NCBI GenBank assembly: GCA_030432565.1
Contig: JAUIGV010000023.1
Span: forward strand, 18,660 to 82,659
Source of the DNA: Verrucomicrobiia bacterium
Lineage (GTDB): Bacteria > Verrucomicrobiota > Verrucomicrobiia > Verrucomicrobiales > Akkermansiaceae
Direction: 5' to 3'
Length of the DNA stretch: 64,000 nucleotides
Part shown: one piece after another, positions 32,701-40,673 of the stretch
How the letters are laid out: the number at the start of each line of letters is the position of its first letter
How positions within the stretch are numbered: position 1 is the first letter of the stretch
Made by a program: the position numbers and the translations under genes
The notes under the pieces: model-generated
Told to the model about the DNA's origin: nothing
The model's input: the letters and a program-made list of their open reading frames with translations, nothing else
Databases searched by the model: none

Positions 32701-33813
32701 TCTGCCCGCTGGGGAGACTACCGCCGCGATGTGCAAGCCGCCGGTGGATGGCAGCGCTCGAACTACGAACTCTACACCAGAGACGACCAGTATCTGGCCA
32801 CGCAAAACTACATCACCGGGACCTACCTCCAACAGCGACCCAACATTTTCCTAAACCAACTCCGGGCCCGCAACCTCTACCCCTCCGTTGACGCCCCCAC
32901 CTACACTCAAAGTGGCAATTCCCTAACCATGGGCAATCCCAATGGAGGTGGAACCATTTTCTACACCACCGATGGCTCCGACCCACGTGACCCCGGCGCC
33001 TCGACTTATGCAAGCGCCATCAGCCTCACCACCAGCGCCACTTACAACTCCCGCGTGCTCGAAAACGGAGTTTGGTCGGCCCTTCAATCGGCCGACATCA
33101 TCGCCGGCAGCCCCGCCGATGCCACAAACCTCGTGATTTCCGAACTCTACTACAACGAACCCGGCCCCTCCGAAGAAAACGAATTCATCGAACTGGTCAA
33201 TATCTCCAACAACGAGATCGACCTGAGCAATCTCACTTTCACCGCCGGGCTCACCTACACCTTCCCTCTCGACACCACCCTTGACCCTGGAGCCCGACTC
33301 ATCCTCGGACCCAACGACTACGAGGGTAATCTCGACAACGGCGGTGAGGAAATCACTCTCAACGACGCCTCCGGCAATATCATCGAAAGCTTTACCTACG
33401 ATGACAACCTTCCTTGGCCCGAAGCGAGCGACGGCGAAGGATTCAGCCTCGTCCGAATCAGCCCGTCGTCCCAACTCGATCCCAATCTCCCGTCCAGCTG
33501 GCGCGCCTCAACCACCGTCGGCGGCAATCCAGGCTCGTCTGATGCGACCACCTTTCCGGGCGGCGACTTGCTCGCCTACGCTTTTCAGGACAAGAGTCTT
33601 ATTCCGACCGAAAACGGTGTCCTTGCGCCCCGAAACCTCGCGGCCGACGACATCATTCAGCAAGTTCAAACCTCCACCGACCTCGAAAACTGGACCACCC
33701 TTGCCGACCCCGTCCTCGAGTCGCTTCCTGAAAATGGTTTTAGCATCCAAACCTACGAAGTCGGTCCAATCACCAGCGCCCGATTTTACCGTCTCAAAGC
33801 AACCCTCCGCTGA
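29788..33813 (+). CDS. Large secreted multidomain protein with CotH kinase-like domain
   Basis: The start at 29788 gives a signal peptide (MTKLLPLFFVTLLPASA); the track start is seven codons earlier. The 1341-residue protein contains, in order: a LamG/ConA-like domain (LVAHYALDETDTTT, to about 260); an Ig-like domain (SGDSVTLSWNVSDADSVEI); a lamin-tail domain (SDWIEIHNRNTAPFDISGYHLTDD); a chitobiase-like module (PDAGIYYTTDGTPPTPENG); a CotH domain with AGLRVQGGSSR, LYINGIYWGLYHLHERPDQDFM and a metal-site-like FPWDSEFA; a second chitobiase-like module; a second lamin-tail domain (ENEFIELVNISNNEIDLSN); and a short FYRL-ending module. CotH proteins are secreted atypical kinases in spore formers; here the substrate is unknown. 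Confidence 0.85.
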   Translation: MTKLLPLFFVTLLPASADLVAHYALDETDTTTSVVQDSLQQNNGVLIGSGSPTKNFTAPHGTGYDFPLRSGFRVDPAPEVQPNDQFTITWWFRPTTLDAFDRFYETLSGTGNNGSGIRIDLGSNGRQVRALLRDGNGSTNTTVTSPLSLTVGAWYFFALRYDSLNNSCKVTVLRDTGGDITASNIASFTTTSTSLGTDIITHNTGVFFAADDAGASGSNDFGGSMDDIAIFQTGDKFGVLSDSDLAEIFNDGALAFDPPAPRPTINSFTASESNFSSGDSVTLSWNVSDADSVEITPGIGAVNATGSTSFTASFTEIYTLTATNAEGPTTATVQITVDGLALAPRISEFVASNSSFDDGDGNSSDWIEIHNRNTAPFDISGYHLTDDATNLTKWTFPNGTILDGNEYFVIFASGTSIPDSAGNLHTNFSLNANGEYLALISPNGSNIIQDFPPTYPPQKNDTSYTSQGFLSLPTPRSENTGIAQLGYVRDTTFDIDRGHYDAPFNLTIETSTPDAGIYYTTDGTPPTPENGTLYNGPVTISTTTVLRAAAFKENFIPTNVDTQSYIFLNDVINQPNNPPNTTSSWAGRIADYEMDPQIVTDPDYADAIIPALQKFPTLSLTMAPDDFYGPNGIYQNPESQGSLWERPVSAELISHDGSEPGFQINAGLRVQGGSSRNPDTPKHSLSLRFRTQYGAGKLRYPLYRNSPNGRSAVEKFDTLQLRANYNYGFSHRHFWQCDKAQYNRDQFTNDTFMEMGNTGVHGRWTHLYINGIYWGLYHLHERPDQDFMEAYFGGEDDDYDAINKGQAQSGTVTRYNTMASISRNNIANNSVYEALQTHLDLDSFIDYMMLNFYIGNNDWDGNNWRAAGMGPSGVPFHYFPWDSEFAISPPRTNPAYLSIAGALNINVTGRNNRNNRPSGIHQDLTQNSEYRLRFADRAHAALFNGGPLSTTGATEIWRRRSDEMDDAIIAESARWGDYRRDVQAAGGWQRSNYELYTRDDQYLATQNYITGTYLQQRPNIFLNQLRARNLYPSVDAPTYTQSGNSLTMGNPNGGGTIFYTTDGSDPRDPGASTYASAISLTTSATYNSRVLENGVWSALQSADIIAGSPADATNLVISELYYNEPGPSEENEFIELVNISNNEIDLSNLTFTAGLTYTFPLDTTLDPGARLILGPNDYEGNLDNGGEEITLNDASGNIIESFTYDDNLPWPEASDGEGFSLVRISPSSQLDPNLPSSWRASTTVGGNPGSSDATTFPGGDLLAYAFQDKSLIPTENGVLAPRNLAADDIIQQVQTSTDLENWTTLADPVLESLPENGFSIQTYEVGPITSARFYRLKATLR

Positions 33814-33863
33814 CCCACCTTAAAACCTTCGCACCATTGCGTCTTTGCGGTTAAACCTCACCC

Positions 33864-36080
33864 ATGCCCCTCGCCGCCAGCGTTCTCATCGACGGACCTT
33901 CCGAGCTCGTCTTTGACTACGCCATCCCGGATCACCTCAAAGTCCTACCCGGCTGCCGGGTGCGCATTCCCCTTCGAAATCGAAACGCCACCGGCACCGT
34001 CCTCCGCGTTCAGGAAGCCCCTCAATCTGAATTCGACCTTCGCTTTCTCACCGGCCTCGTCGACCCGGAACCACTCATCACCCCTCCTCTCCTAAAACTC
34101 GCAGACTGGATCACTTCCTATTACGGAACCCCACTTGAACAGGTCATTCGCTCCATCATCCCGGCCTCCATTCGCGGAGAAAAAACCTCAGCGAAAGTTC
34201 GCAAAGCCGCCGTCCTCAAAAACAAACCATCCGACGAAGAACTCGCCACGATCGCCAAACGGGCCAAGCGACAACACCAAATTCTCACCTTGTTGTTAAT
34301 CGCAGACAAGCCCATCCCCATCACCGAACTCGGTGGAGCCTCCGCCTCATCCTCGCTCAAAACCCTCGCCGAAAAAGATTGGGTCCAAATCATCGATCTC
34401 GAAGTCCGGCGGGACCCCGATGCAAACGAAACCTTCGTCCCCACCGACCCTCTCACCTTGAACGACGAGCAGGCCGAGGTTCACAAAACGATCACCAAAA
34501 GCCTCCACTCGGAAAAACCAACGCCCATACTCCTTCACGGCATCACCGGATCCGGAAAAACCGAAGTCTACCTCCAGGCCACCCGCGCTGCCCTTGACCT
34601 TGGCAAAAACGTCATCGTCCTCGTCCCGGAAATCTCCCTCGCCCCCCAAACCGTTCAGCGCTTCAAAGCCCGTTTCCACGACCTCACCGATCAAATCGCC
34701 ATCCTTCACTCCAACCTCTCCCAGGGCGAGCGCTTCGACGAATGGCACCGCATCCGCGCCGGCAGGGCCCGCATCGTCATCGGAGCCCGCTCCGCCATCT
34801 TCGCCCCCGTTAAAGATCCCGGACTCATCATCGTCGATGAGGAACACGAACCTGCCTACAAACAGGAAAACGTCCCCAAGTATCACGCCCGTGATCTTGC
34901 CGTCGTCCGCTGCCATCTCGAAAAATGCACCGTCGTCCTCGGCTCCGCCACCCCCTCGCTCGAAACCTTCCAAAACACCCAACTTGGGAAATACCAGATG
35001 GTCAAAATGACCGAGCGTGCCGACGGAGCCTCGCTCCCCCTCACCCGGGTCGTCGACATGCGCATCGAGGCCAGGAAGCACAAAGGCCGCGATGCCATCA
35101 TCTCGGACATTCTTCGTACTTCCGTCGAAAAACGTCTCGAAGCCAACGAGCAAGTCATCATCTTCCTCAACCGCCGCGGCTTCGCCCGCTCCCTACAGTG
35201 TCCTCCCTGCGGCCATGTCATCGAGTGCAATCACTGCGCCATCCCCCTCACCTACCATCGTGGTGATGAACGCCTCGTCTGCCACATCTGCGGCTTCCAA
35301 TCCATCGTCCCCCGCCTTTGCCCCAACTGCCAGGACCCCGCCATTCGCTTCCAGGGTTACGGAACCGAGAAGGCTGAAGCCATCCTCCGCAAAGTCTTCC
35401 CTTCCGCAAAAATCGCCCGACTCGACACCGATACCACCCGCCGCAAGAACACCCTCCGTGACACCCTTCGGGACTTCCGGGCCAAGAAAATCAACATCCT
35501 CCTCGGCACTCAAATGATCGCCAAGGGCCTCGATTTCCCAAACGTCACCCTCGTCGGCGTCCTCAACGCCGACCTGTCCCTTTACGCACCCGACTTTCGA
35601 GCCGGCGAGCGCACCTTCCAACTCCTCACCCAGGTCGCAGGCCGCGCTGGTCGCGGCAAAATGGCGGGAGAGGTCATCATCCAAACCTCCACCCCGCACA
35701 GTCCCTCCATCCAATTCGCAAGGCATCACGACTTCGATGGCTTCGTCGCCCAGGAACTCGACGTTCGCCAACAATTCCAATACCCGCCCTTCACCCACCT
35801 CGCCCTCCTCCTCGCGAGATCCAGCCACGAACGGCGCGCCGAATTCACCCTGCAAACCCTCCACCGGAAACTCGCCGAGAACCTCCCCGAAAACGTCATC
35901 CTTGGTGACCCCATCCCCTCGCCTCTGACCAAATCACACTCCCAATTCCGCTTTCAACTCCTCATGCGCGGACCCAACGCCAGAGTGCTCTCCCACCACC
36001 TCAACAAAATCCTAAGAGCCACCCCCACCCCCGAAGACGTCATCGTCACCGCCGACCTCGACGCCTACGACCTCGGATGA
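33864..36080 (+). CDS. priA: Primosomal replication restart helicase PriA
   Basis: The 738-residue protein has the N-terminal 3'-end-binding domain (VLIDGPSELVFDYAIPDHLKVLPGCRVRIPL), Walker A in LLHGITGSGKTEVYL, Walker B DEEH in IIVDEEHEPAYKQE, and an inserted zinc-binding region with four CxxC pairs (CPPC, CNHC, CHIC, CPNC). The helicase lobe ends with GTQMIAKGLDFPNV. PriA reloads the replisome at stalled forks. The preceding 50 bp hold GCGTCTTTGC, similar to the sequence just before the HtrA gene. Confidence 0.96.
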   Translation: MPLAASVLIDGPSELVFDYAIPDHLKVLPGCRVRIPLRNRNATGTVLRVQEAPQSEFDLRFLTGLVDPEPLITPPLLKLADWITSYYGTPLEQVIRSIIPASIRGEKTSAKVRKAAVLKNKPSDEELATIAKRAKRQHQILTLLLIADKPIPITELGGASASSSLKTLAEKDWVQIIDLEVRRDPDANETFVPTDPLTLNDEQAEVHKTITKSLHSEKPTPILLHGITGSGKTEVYLQATRAALDLGKNVIVLVPEISLAPQTVQRFKARFHDLTDQIAILHSNLSQGERFDEWHRIRAGRARIVIGARSAIFAPVKDPGLIIVDEEHEPAYKQENVPKYHARDLAVVRCHLEKCTVVLGSATPSLETFQNTQLGKYQMVKMTERADGASLPLTRVVDMRIEARKHKGRDAIISDILRTSVEKRLEANEQVIIFLNRRGFARSLQCPPCGHVIECNHCAIPLTYHRGDERLVCHICGFQSIVPRLCPNCQDPAIRFQGYGTEKAEAILRKVFPSAKIARLDTDTTRRKNTLRDTLRDFRAKKINILLGTQMIAKGLDFPNVTLVGVLNADLSLYAPDFRAGERTFQLLTQVAGRAGRGKMAGEVIIQTSTPHSPSIQFARHHDFDGFVAQELDVRQQFQYPPFTHLALLLARSSHERRAEFTLQTLHRKLAENLPENVILGDPIPSPLTKSHSQFRFQLLMRGPNARVLSHHLNKILRATPTPEDVIVTADLDAYDLG

Positions 36081-36158
36081 ACCTCCGCCCTGACCGTTTG
36101 AAAGACCTTCACACGCCCCTCGCTTGCTTCCATGATGGGCCACCTCTAAACTCCAGCC

Positions 36159-36827
36159 ATGCCCGCAGTCCTTATTGTTGAAGACGAACCCGCCATCGCG
36201 GACACCCTGATCTATGCGCTGGAGACCGAAAACTTCTCGGTCACTCATGTGACAACCGCACAAGATGGGCTCGATCACTTCAATTCCCACGCCCCCGACT
36301 TTGCGGTTCTCGATATCGGCCTGCCCGATTTCACCGGCTTCGATCTCTGCAGAAAGATCCGCGACTTTTCACAAGTCCCCATCCTCTTTCTCACCGCACG
36401 GGACTCTGAAATCGACCAAGTCCTTGGCCTCGAGCTCGGTGCCGACGACTACGTCACCAAACCCTTCTCCCCAAGAACCGTGGTTGCGCGCATCCGGGCC
36501 ATCCTGCGCCGCGGCAAAAGCGCACCTGAGGTGATTTCTTCGCTCCTTCACCACGATCCGGACACCATGAGTATCACTTGCTGCAATCATCACCTCGATC
36601 TTACTGCTCACGAATACAAGCTTCTCGCCATTCTCCTCGGGCAACCCGGCCGCGTTTTCACCCGTGAGCAACTCCTTGAACAAGCCTGGGACGATCCGGG
36701 GTCGGCCATGGATCGCACCATCGATGCACACATCAAATCCCTCCGGGCCAAACTCCGCCAACATTCCGATGACGCAGCCGAAACAATCCAGACCCGCCGT
36801 GGCCTCGGATACACCCTCATTCTCTAA
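36159..36827 (+). CDS. OmpR/PhoB-family response regulator, CreB-like
   Basis: The 222-residue protein has a receiver domain with the acidic pocket (VEDEP), the phosphoacceptor Asp in VLDIGLPDFTGFDLC near residue 50, Thr in FLTARDSE and Lys in YVTKPFSP. A winged-helix DNA-binding domain with LTAHEYKLLAILLGQPGRVFTREQLLEQAW follows. Its sensor kinase starts on the base after its stop codon. Sequence style (IGLPDFTGFDLCR, DRTIDAHIKSLRAKL) and the partner suggest the CreBC group, known for carbon-source and envelope responses; targets here are unknown. Confidence 0.85.
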   Translation: MPAVLIVEDEPAIADTLIYALETENFSVTHVTTAQDGLDHFNSHAPDFAVLDIGLPDFTGFDLCRKIRDFSQVPILFLTARDSEIDQVLGLELGADDYVTKPFSPRTVVARIRAILRRGKSAPEVISSLLHHDPDTMSITCCNHHLDLTAHEYKLLAILLGQPGRVFTREQLLEQAWDDPGSAMDRTIDAHIKSLRAKLRQHSDDAAETIQTRRGLGYTLIL

Positions 36828-38246
36828 ATGCGGCTCACACGTGTCACCCTGCTCTTCATCACTCTCATTATGGGAGCGGGATTCTATCGCCTCACCGACT
36901 ACCTTCTCGAAGACCTCGAAACGCAGACATTACAGGCGACCGAGGAGGCGATGATCGACACCGCCCAAATTCTCGCTAACCTCGCCGGGAAGGATCCAGA
37001 CCTTAACAAGGTTTTTGAAGGCGTTGACGAGCGCAAACTCAGCGCCAAAATCTTTGTTGTCGCTAAAGAAAACGTCGGACTGAATGCCTACCTTACTGAT
37101 GAAAAAGGCATCGTCCTTTTCGACAGCGGCCATCCGGAAAACGTCGGCAAGGACTTCAGTGAATGGAGCGACGTTTACAAAACACTTCGTGGCAAGTACG
37201 GAGCACGCTCAACCCGGGAGGACGAATCAAAATCAGACTCATCCGTCATGTTCGTTGGAGCCCCGGTGAACCAGGATGGAAAAATCGTGGGCTGCCTCAG
37301 CGTTTACAAGGCCCAGAAAGATGTCCTGCCTTTCGTGCAGGATCGCCGCAAAACCATCATCTGGTCGGTCGCCCTCATCGGCCTTGGCATTCTTGCACTC
37401 ATTGTCGCAGTCTTCATGTGGCTTTTTCGTCCGGTCGGCAAGCTCACCGCCTATGCCCGGGCCATCACGCGCGGCGAACGCCGCCCCAAACCACAAGTTG
37501 GACTTGGTCGTGAAGTGAACACTCTCGCCAATGCCCTCCATGATATGCGGGAATCCCTCGAAGGACGCCAGTATGCCGAACGCTACATTCAGACTCTGAC
37601 CCACGAACTCAAGTCTCCCCTCGCCGCCATTCAAGGAGCCGCCGAACTTCTGAACGAAGACATGCCCCAGTCCGACCGCGCCAAATTCGTGGGGAACATT
37701 CGGAATCAAACGAAGCGGTGCGAAGCGATGATTCACCAACTGCTTGAGCTTTCAACGCTGGAAGCGCAAAGCCATTTGGAGAACTCCCACGAATTCGATC
37801 TGGCCACTTGCGGACGCAGGGTTCTTTCCCAGCTGACCGGTCTGGCCGAGTCTACCGGAGTCACCCTGGATTTCGACATCCCCGAACCACTTCAATTTTT
37901 CGGGAACGAACCCCTCCTGGGGTCGGCTCTCACCCACCTTCTTGAGAATGGCATTCAGTTCTCGACCAGGGGAGGAACCGTTCTTCTGGCTGCAAGAGTT
38001 CACGAAGACCGGGTCATCCTGTCGGTTCGCGATGAAGGAGCGGGAATCCCCGACTTTGCAGCGACCCGGGCCTTCGAGCGCTTCTATTCATTTCGCAGCG
38101 AAGACCGCGGCAAAGGAAACGGACTTGGCCTCACCTTCGTCAAGGAAGTGGCCGAACTCCACCAAGGGAAAGCACGAATTTTCCGTCATGAGGGAGGCGG
38201 AACCGAGGCCAGAATGGAACTCCCGGTTATCCCCGCCTCCACCTAA
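36828..38246 (+). CDS. Sensor histidine kinase, CreC-like
   Basis: The 472-residue membrane kinase has an N-terminal transmembrane helix, a periplasmic sensing domain of about 160 residues (DTAQILANLAGKDPD...DEKGIVLFDSGHPENVGKDFS), a second helix (SVALIGLGILALIVAVFMWLF) and a HAMP-like linker. The phosphorylatable His lies in LTHELKSPLAAIQGAAELL, and the ATP-binding lobe has LLENGIQFS (N box), DEGAGIPD and GKGNGLGLTFVKEVAELH. It directly abuts the response regulator gene, so translation is probably coupled. The CreC resemblance lies in the extracytoplasmic domain, which may sense a small metabolite. Confidence 0.87.
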   Translation: MRLTRVTLLFITLIMGAGFYRLTDYLLEDLETQTLQATEEAMIDTAQILANLAGKDPDLNKVFEGVDERKLSAKIFVVAKENVGLNAYLTDEKGIVLFDSGHPENVGKDFSEWSDVYKTLRGKYGARSTREDESKSDSSVMFVGAPVNQDGKIVGCLSVYKAQKDVLPFVQDRRKTIIWSVALIGLGILALIVAVFMWLFRPVGKLTAYARAITRGERRPKPQVGLGREVNTLANALHDMRESLEGRQYAERYIQTLTHELKSPLAAIQGAAELLNEDMPQSDRAKFVGNIRNQTKRCEAMIHQLLELSTLEAQSHLENSHEFDLATCGRRVLSQLTGLAESTGVTLDFDIPEPLQFFGNEPLLGSALTHLLENGIQFSTRGGTVLLAARVHEDRVILSVRDEGAGIPDFAATRAFERFYSFRSEDRGKGNGLGLTFVKEVAELHQGKARIFRHEGGGTEARMELPVIPAST

Positions 38247-38364
38247 GGGTTTCTCCAAACCTTCACATTCCGGGCATGATGACTTCACAGTCCCGATTCA
38301 ATTTCCTGAAATGATTTAAACAGACCGGGGTCGTTTTCATCTTTTCCTCCTTACCACTCTCTCC

Positions 38365-39162
38365 ATGCGTCACGAACTAGCCATTCTCCTCAGAGGATCC
38401 CCCGCAGATCTCCGCAAGTGGATCAATGACCCTGGCGCTTCAAGTCTGCGCCTGTGCCTCGTGACCATTATCCTGGCCTTCGGAATCTACGGCATGACGG
38501 TGGGATTTTGGCGGGATCCGAAGATGGGAATCTACGTTGGGATTAAAATGCCGGCCCTCATCATCCTCACCCTCGCCTGCAATGGATTCCTCAACGGCAT
38601 GCTGGGTCTTCTTTTAGGGAGCGGCCTCGGCTTCCGGCAATCGATCATGGCGCAACTCATGAGCTTCACCATTGCCGCCCTCGTCCTCGGGGGATTGGCT
38701 CCTGTGACCTTCTTTATGTCCCTCAATGCTCCGGCACCAGATGCCGCAAACGCTACGAGCGCCCATTCCTATTTCCTGGTCGCTCACACCGTGCTCATCG
38801 CTGTGGCAGGCATTATTGCCAACCTCCACCTAGCCAAGCTGCTTATCGCCGTCACCCCCGATTCCCGCACCGCAATCACCACCCTCCTGGCCTGGCTGGG
38901 CGGAAATGCTTTCGTAGGTGCCCAACTCTCATGGATCATGCGGCCGTTTTTTGGAACCCCCACTATTGAAGTCGCTTTCCTGCGCCCCAAGCCATTTGAT
39001 GGGACCTTTTACGAGGTTTTTTGGGACAAGCTGCAAGCCATCAGCGGAGGAGGTGGCTTTATCGTACTGATGCTGATCGCAATCGTGCTGTTTTTGCTTC
39101 ACCTGCCTGTGATCAAACTCCTCTCCTGCGGAGACTCAGGGAAATCAGGGCGCCAGGGTTGA
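38365..39162 (+). CDS. Polytopic membrane protein of unknown function next to the CreBC-like system
   Basis: The 265-residue protein has an N-terminal cytoplasmic stretch (ILLRGSPADLRKWINDP) and about six membrane segments, including LVTIILAFGIYGMTVGF and GGFIVLMLIAIVLFLLHLPVI. A segment KMPALIILTLACNGFLNGMLGLLLG resembles Yip1-like membrane proteins only loosely. It is not CreD, which is larger and usually follows creBC. It lies 118 bp after the kinase, so it may be a target of the pair or a separate unit. I do not recognise a function. Confidence 0.65.
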   Translation: MRHELAILLRGSPADLRKWINDPGASSLRLCLVTIILAFGIYGMTVGFWRDPKMGIYVGIKMPALIILTLACNGFLNGMLGLLLGSGLGFRQSIMAQLMSFTIAALVLGGLAPVTFFMSLNAPAPDAANATSAHSYFLVAHTVLIAVAGIIANLHLAKLLIAVTPDSRTAITTLLAWLGGNAFVGAQLSWIMRPFFGTPTIEVAFLRPKPFDGTFYEVFWDKLQAISGGGGFIVLMLIAIVLFLLHLPVIKLLSCGDSGKSGRQG

Positions 39163-39289
39163 GAATATTCCTCTCAATCCATCCATGATAGGCTTCGGGT
39201 TTCATTTTTTCTGGTCACGCCTAACAACTCTTTCTAAAAAATGGGAGTCAGCTCAGAAAATTTGCTGTCTTCATCCATCAACAAGAAAA

Positions 39290-39640
39290 ATGCGCATCAT
39301 TCATCGTTCAATCATCGCCGGACTGCTGGCATTGACAGCGCTGGGTCTCTCCAGCTGCGGATCTTCAAAACCGGCTCCACGCCCGAGCTATTCGGCACCC
39401 CGAAAAGTCGTCTTTAAACCTCTCGTCACCATTCGGAACAATTCCTACAAATCCATTCTTTTGGGTCTCAGGGGACCGGAAACCCGCTTTGTTTCAATCC
39501 CGGCCCGCTCCAGCCGCTCGGTGAATCTCTACTCTGGAACCTACAAATACGCCGCAACGGCCAAGAATACGAACACCATCTCGGGTTACAAGTATTTCGG
39601 AACAAACCGGAAATACACTTGGAACTTCAAGGTCAACTAG
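39290..39640 (+). CDS. Small lipoprotein of unknown function
   Basis: The start at 39290 is chosen because MRIIHRSIIAGLLALTALGLSSC is a good lipoprotein signal; the track start at 39185 gives 35 extra residues with no such feature. The 116-residue product has a basic mature part of predicted beta strands (VTIRNNSYKSILLGLRGPETRFVSIPARSSRSVNLYSG), like a single small beta-sandwich. It is followed by a strong terminator, so it is a one-gene unit. Confidence 0.75.
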   Translation: MRIIHRSIIAGLLALTALGLSSCGSSKPAPRPSYSAPRKVVFKPLVTIRNNSYKSILLGLRGPETRFVSIPARSSRSVNLYSGTYKYAATAKNTNTISGYKYFGTNRKYTWNFKVN

Positions 39641-39664
39641 AGTCGATTACACTCCATTTGTTTC

Positions 39665-39692
39665 AAAAGCGGGTCAATCGGCCCGCTTTTTT
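39665..39692 (+). terminator. Rho-independent terminator
   Basis: AAAAGCGGG and CCCGCTTTT form a perfect 9-bp stem around an 8-nt loop, ending in a run of T. It is 25 bp after the lipoprotein stop. Confidence 0.9.
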
Positions 39693-39731
39693 GTTGGAGT
39701 AGTCTACCCTCCTTACGCTTGAATCCCTCCA

Positions 39732-40673
39732 GTGACTCAGGAACGGCAGGAACAACTGGCAGATGGCTCTTACGAGTTCCTCGCAATTTTTTTGGAGGGT
39801 CTTCCTTTCATCTTCCTCGGCACCCTCGTTAGTGGCTTCCTGGGAACCTATTTGCCGCGTGGAGCATTCGAGAAAATCCTTCCGAAAAACAAAACCCTCG
39901 CCATTTTCATGAGCGGACTTCTGGGCGCTGTTTTTCCGGTCTGCGAATGCGCCGTCGTTCCAGTCATCCGGCGACTCATCAAAAACGGCCTTCCGGTCTC
40001 CTGCGCACTCGCCTACATGCTGGCCGCTCCGATCTTTAATCCCGTCACCGCGATCAGCACCTACAAGGCCTTCAACAATTCTTCAGAGATCGCCATCTCG
40101 CGACTTGCCATGGGATATATGATCGCGGTCTTTATCGCCCTGATTGTGGCACGCATGGCCCACAACTTCTTCCTCAAGGAATCGGCCAAAGCCGAGGAGG
40201 GGCATGAACACCGCCACCCGCGCAATCTCAACGCCGCACTCAACAACTCGTTGCGCGACCTCATGGATGTCGGACTCTACTTCTGCATTGGAGTCGTTCT
40301 CACCGCCATTCTCAAAACCACCGTCATTGACCCCACGGATGACTTCTGGAAAGACTTGGCAAATAATTCAATCCTGGGCTCCATCGGGATGATGTGTCTC
40401 GCTTTTGTGCTCTCGCTCTGCTCAACCTCCGACGCCTTCATTGCGGCAAACTTCCACAATTTCAAGTACGGCCCCAAGCTTGCCTTCATGGTCTTTGGCC
40501 CCATGATGGACGCCAAGTTGGTCTTTCTCTATTCCACCGTTTTCAAGTGGAAGTTCATCCTCTTTCTTTTCGTCGCCATCTTCATTTTGACGGGGGCTCT
40601 CAGCCTCCTCTTTGAGACAAAAATCCTTCCCGCGTGGATGTCGCAACAAACTGAAATCCCTTTAGCTCAATGA
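39732..40673 (+). CDS. Putative metal-related permease (YraQ/YcgR, UPF0718 family)
   Basis: The 313-residue protein starts at GTG (39732) and has about eight membrane segments. The family signature GAVFPVCECAVVPVIRRLIKNGLP lies near residue 70, followed by ALAYMLAAPIFNPVTAIST and a later CSTSDAFIAANF. Such permeases, called YraQ or YcgR, are often paired with a small partner such as B. subtilis YcgQ, in zinc- or copper-responsive gene sets. Here the partner gene overlaps by ATGA at 40670-40673. A role in metal export or import is inferred from family and from the partner's histidine-rich loop. Confidence 0.82.
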   Translation: MTQERQEQLADGSYEFLAIFLEGLPFIFLGTLVSGFLGTYLPRGAFEKILPKNKTLAIFMSGLLGAVFPVCECAVVPVIRRLIKNGLPVSCALAYMLAAPIFNPVTAISTYKAFNNSSEIAISRLAMGYMIAVFIALIVARMAHNFFLKESAKAEEGHEHRHPRNLNAALNNSLRDLMDVGLYFCIGVVLTAILKTTVIDPTDDFWKDLANNSILGSIGMMCLAFVLSLCSTSDAFIAANFHNFKYGPKLAFMVFGPMMDAKLVFLYSTVFKWKFILFLFVAIFILTGALSLLFETKILPAWMSQQTEIPLAQ

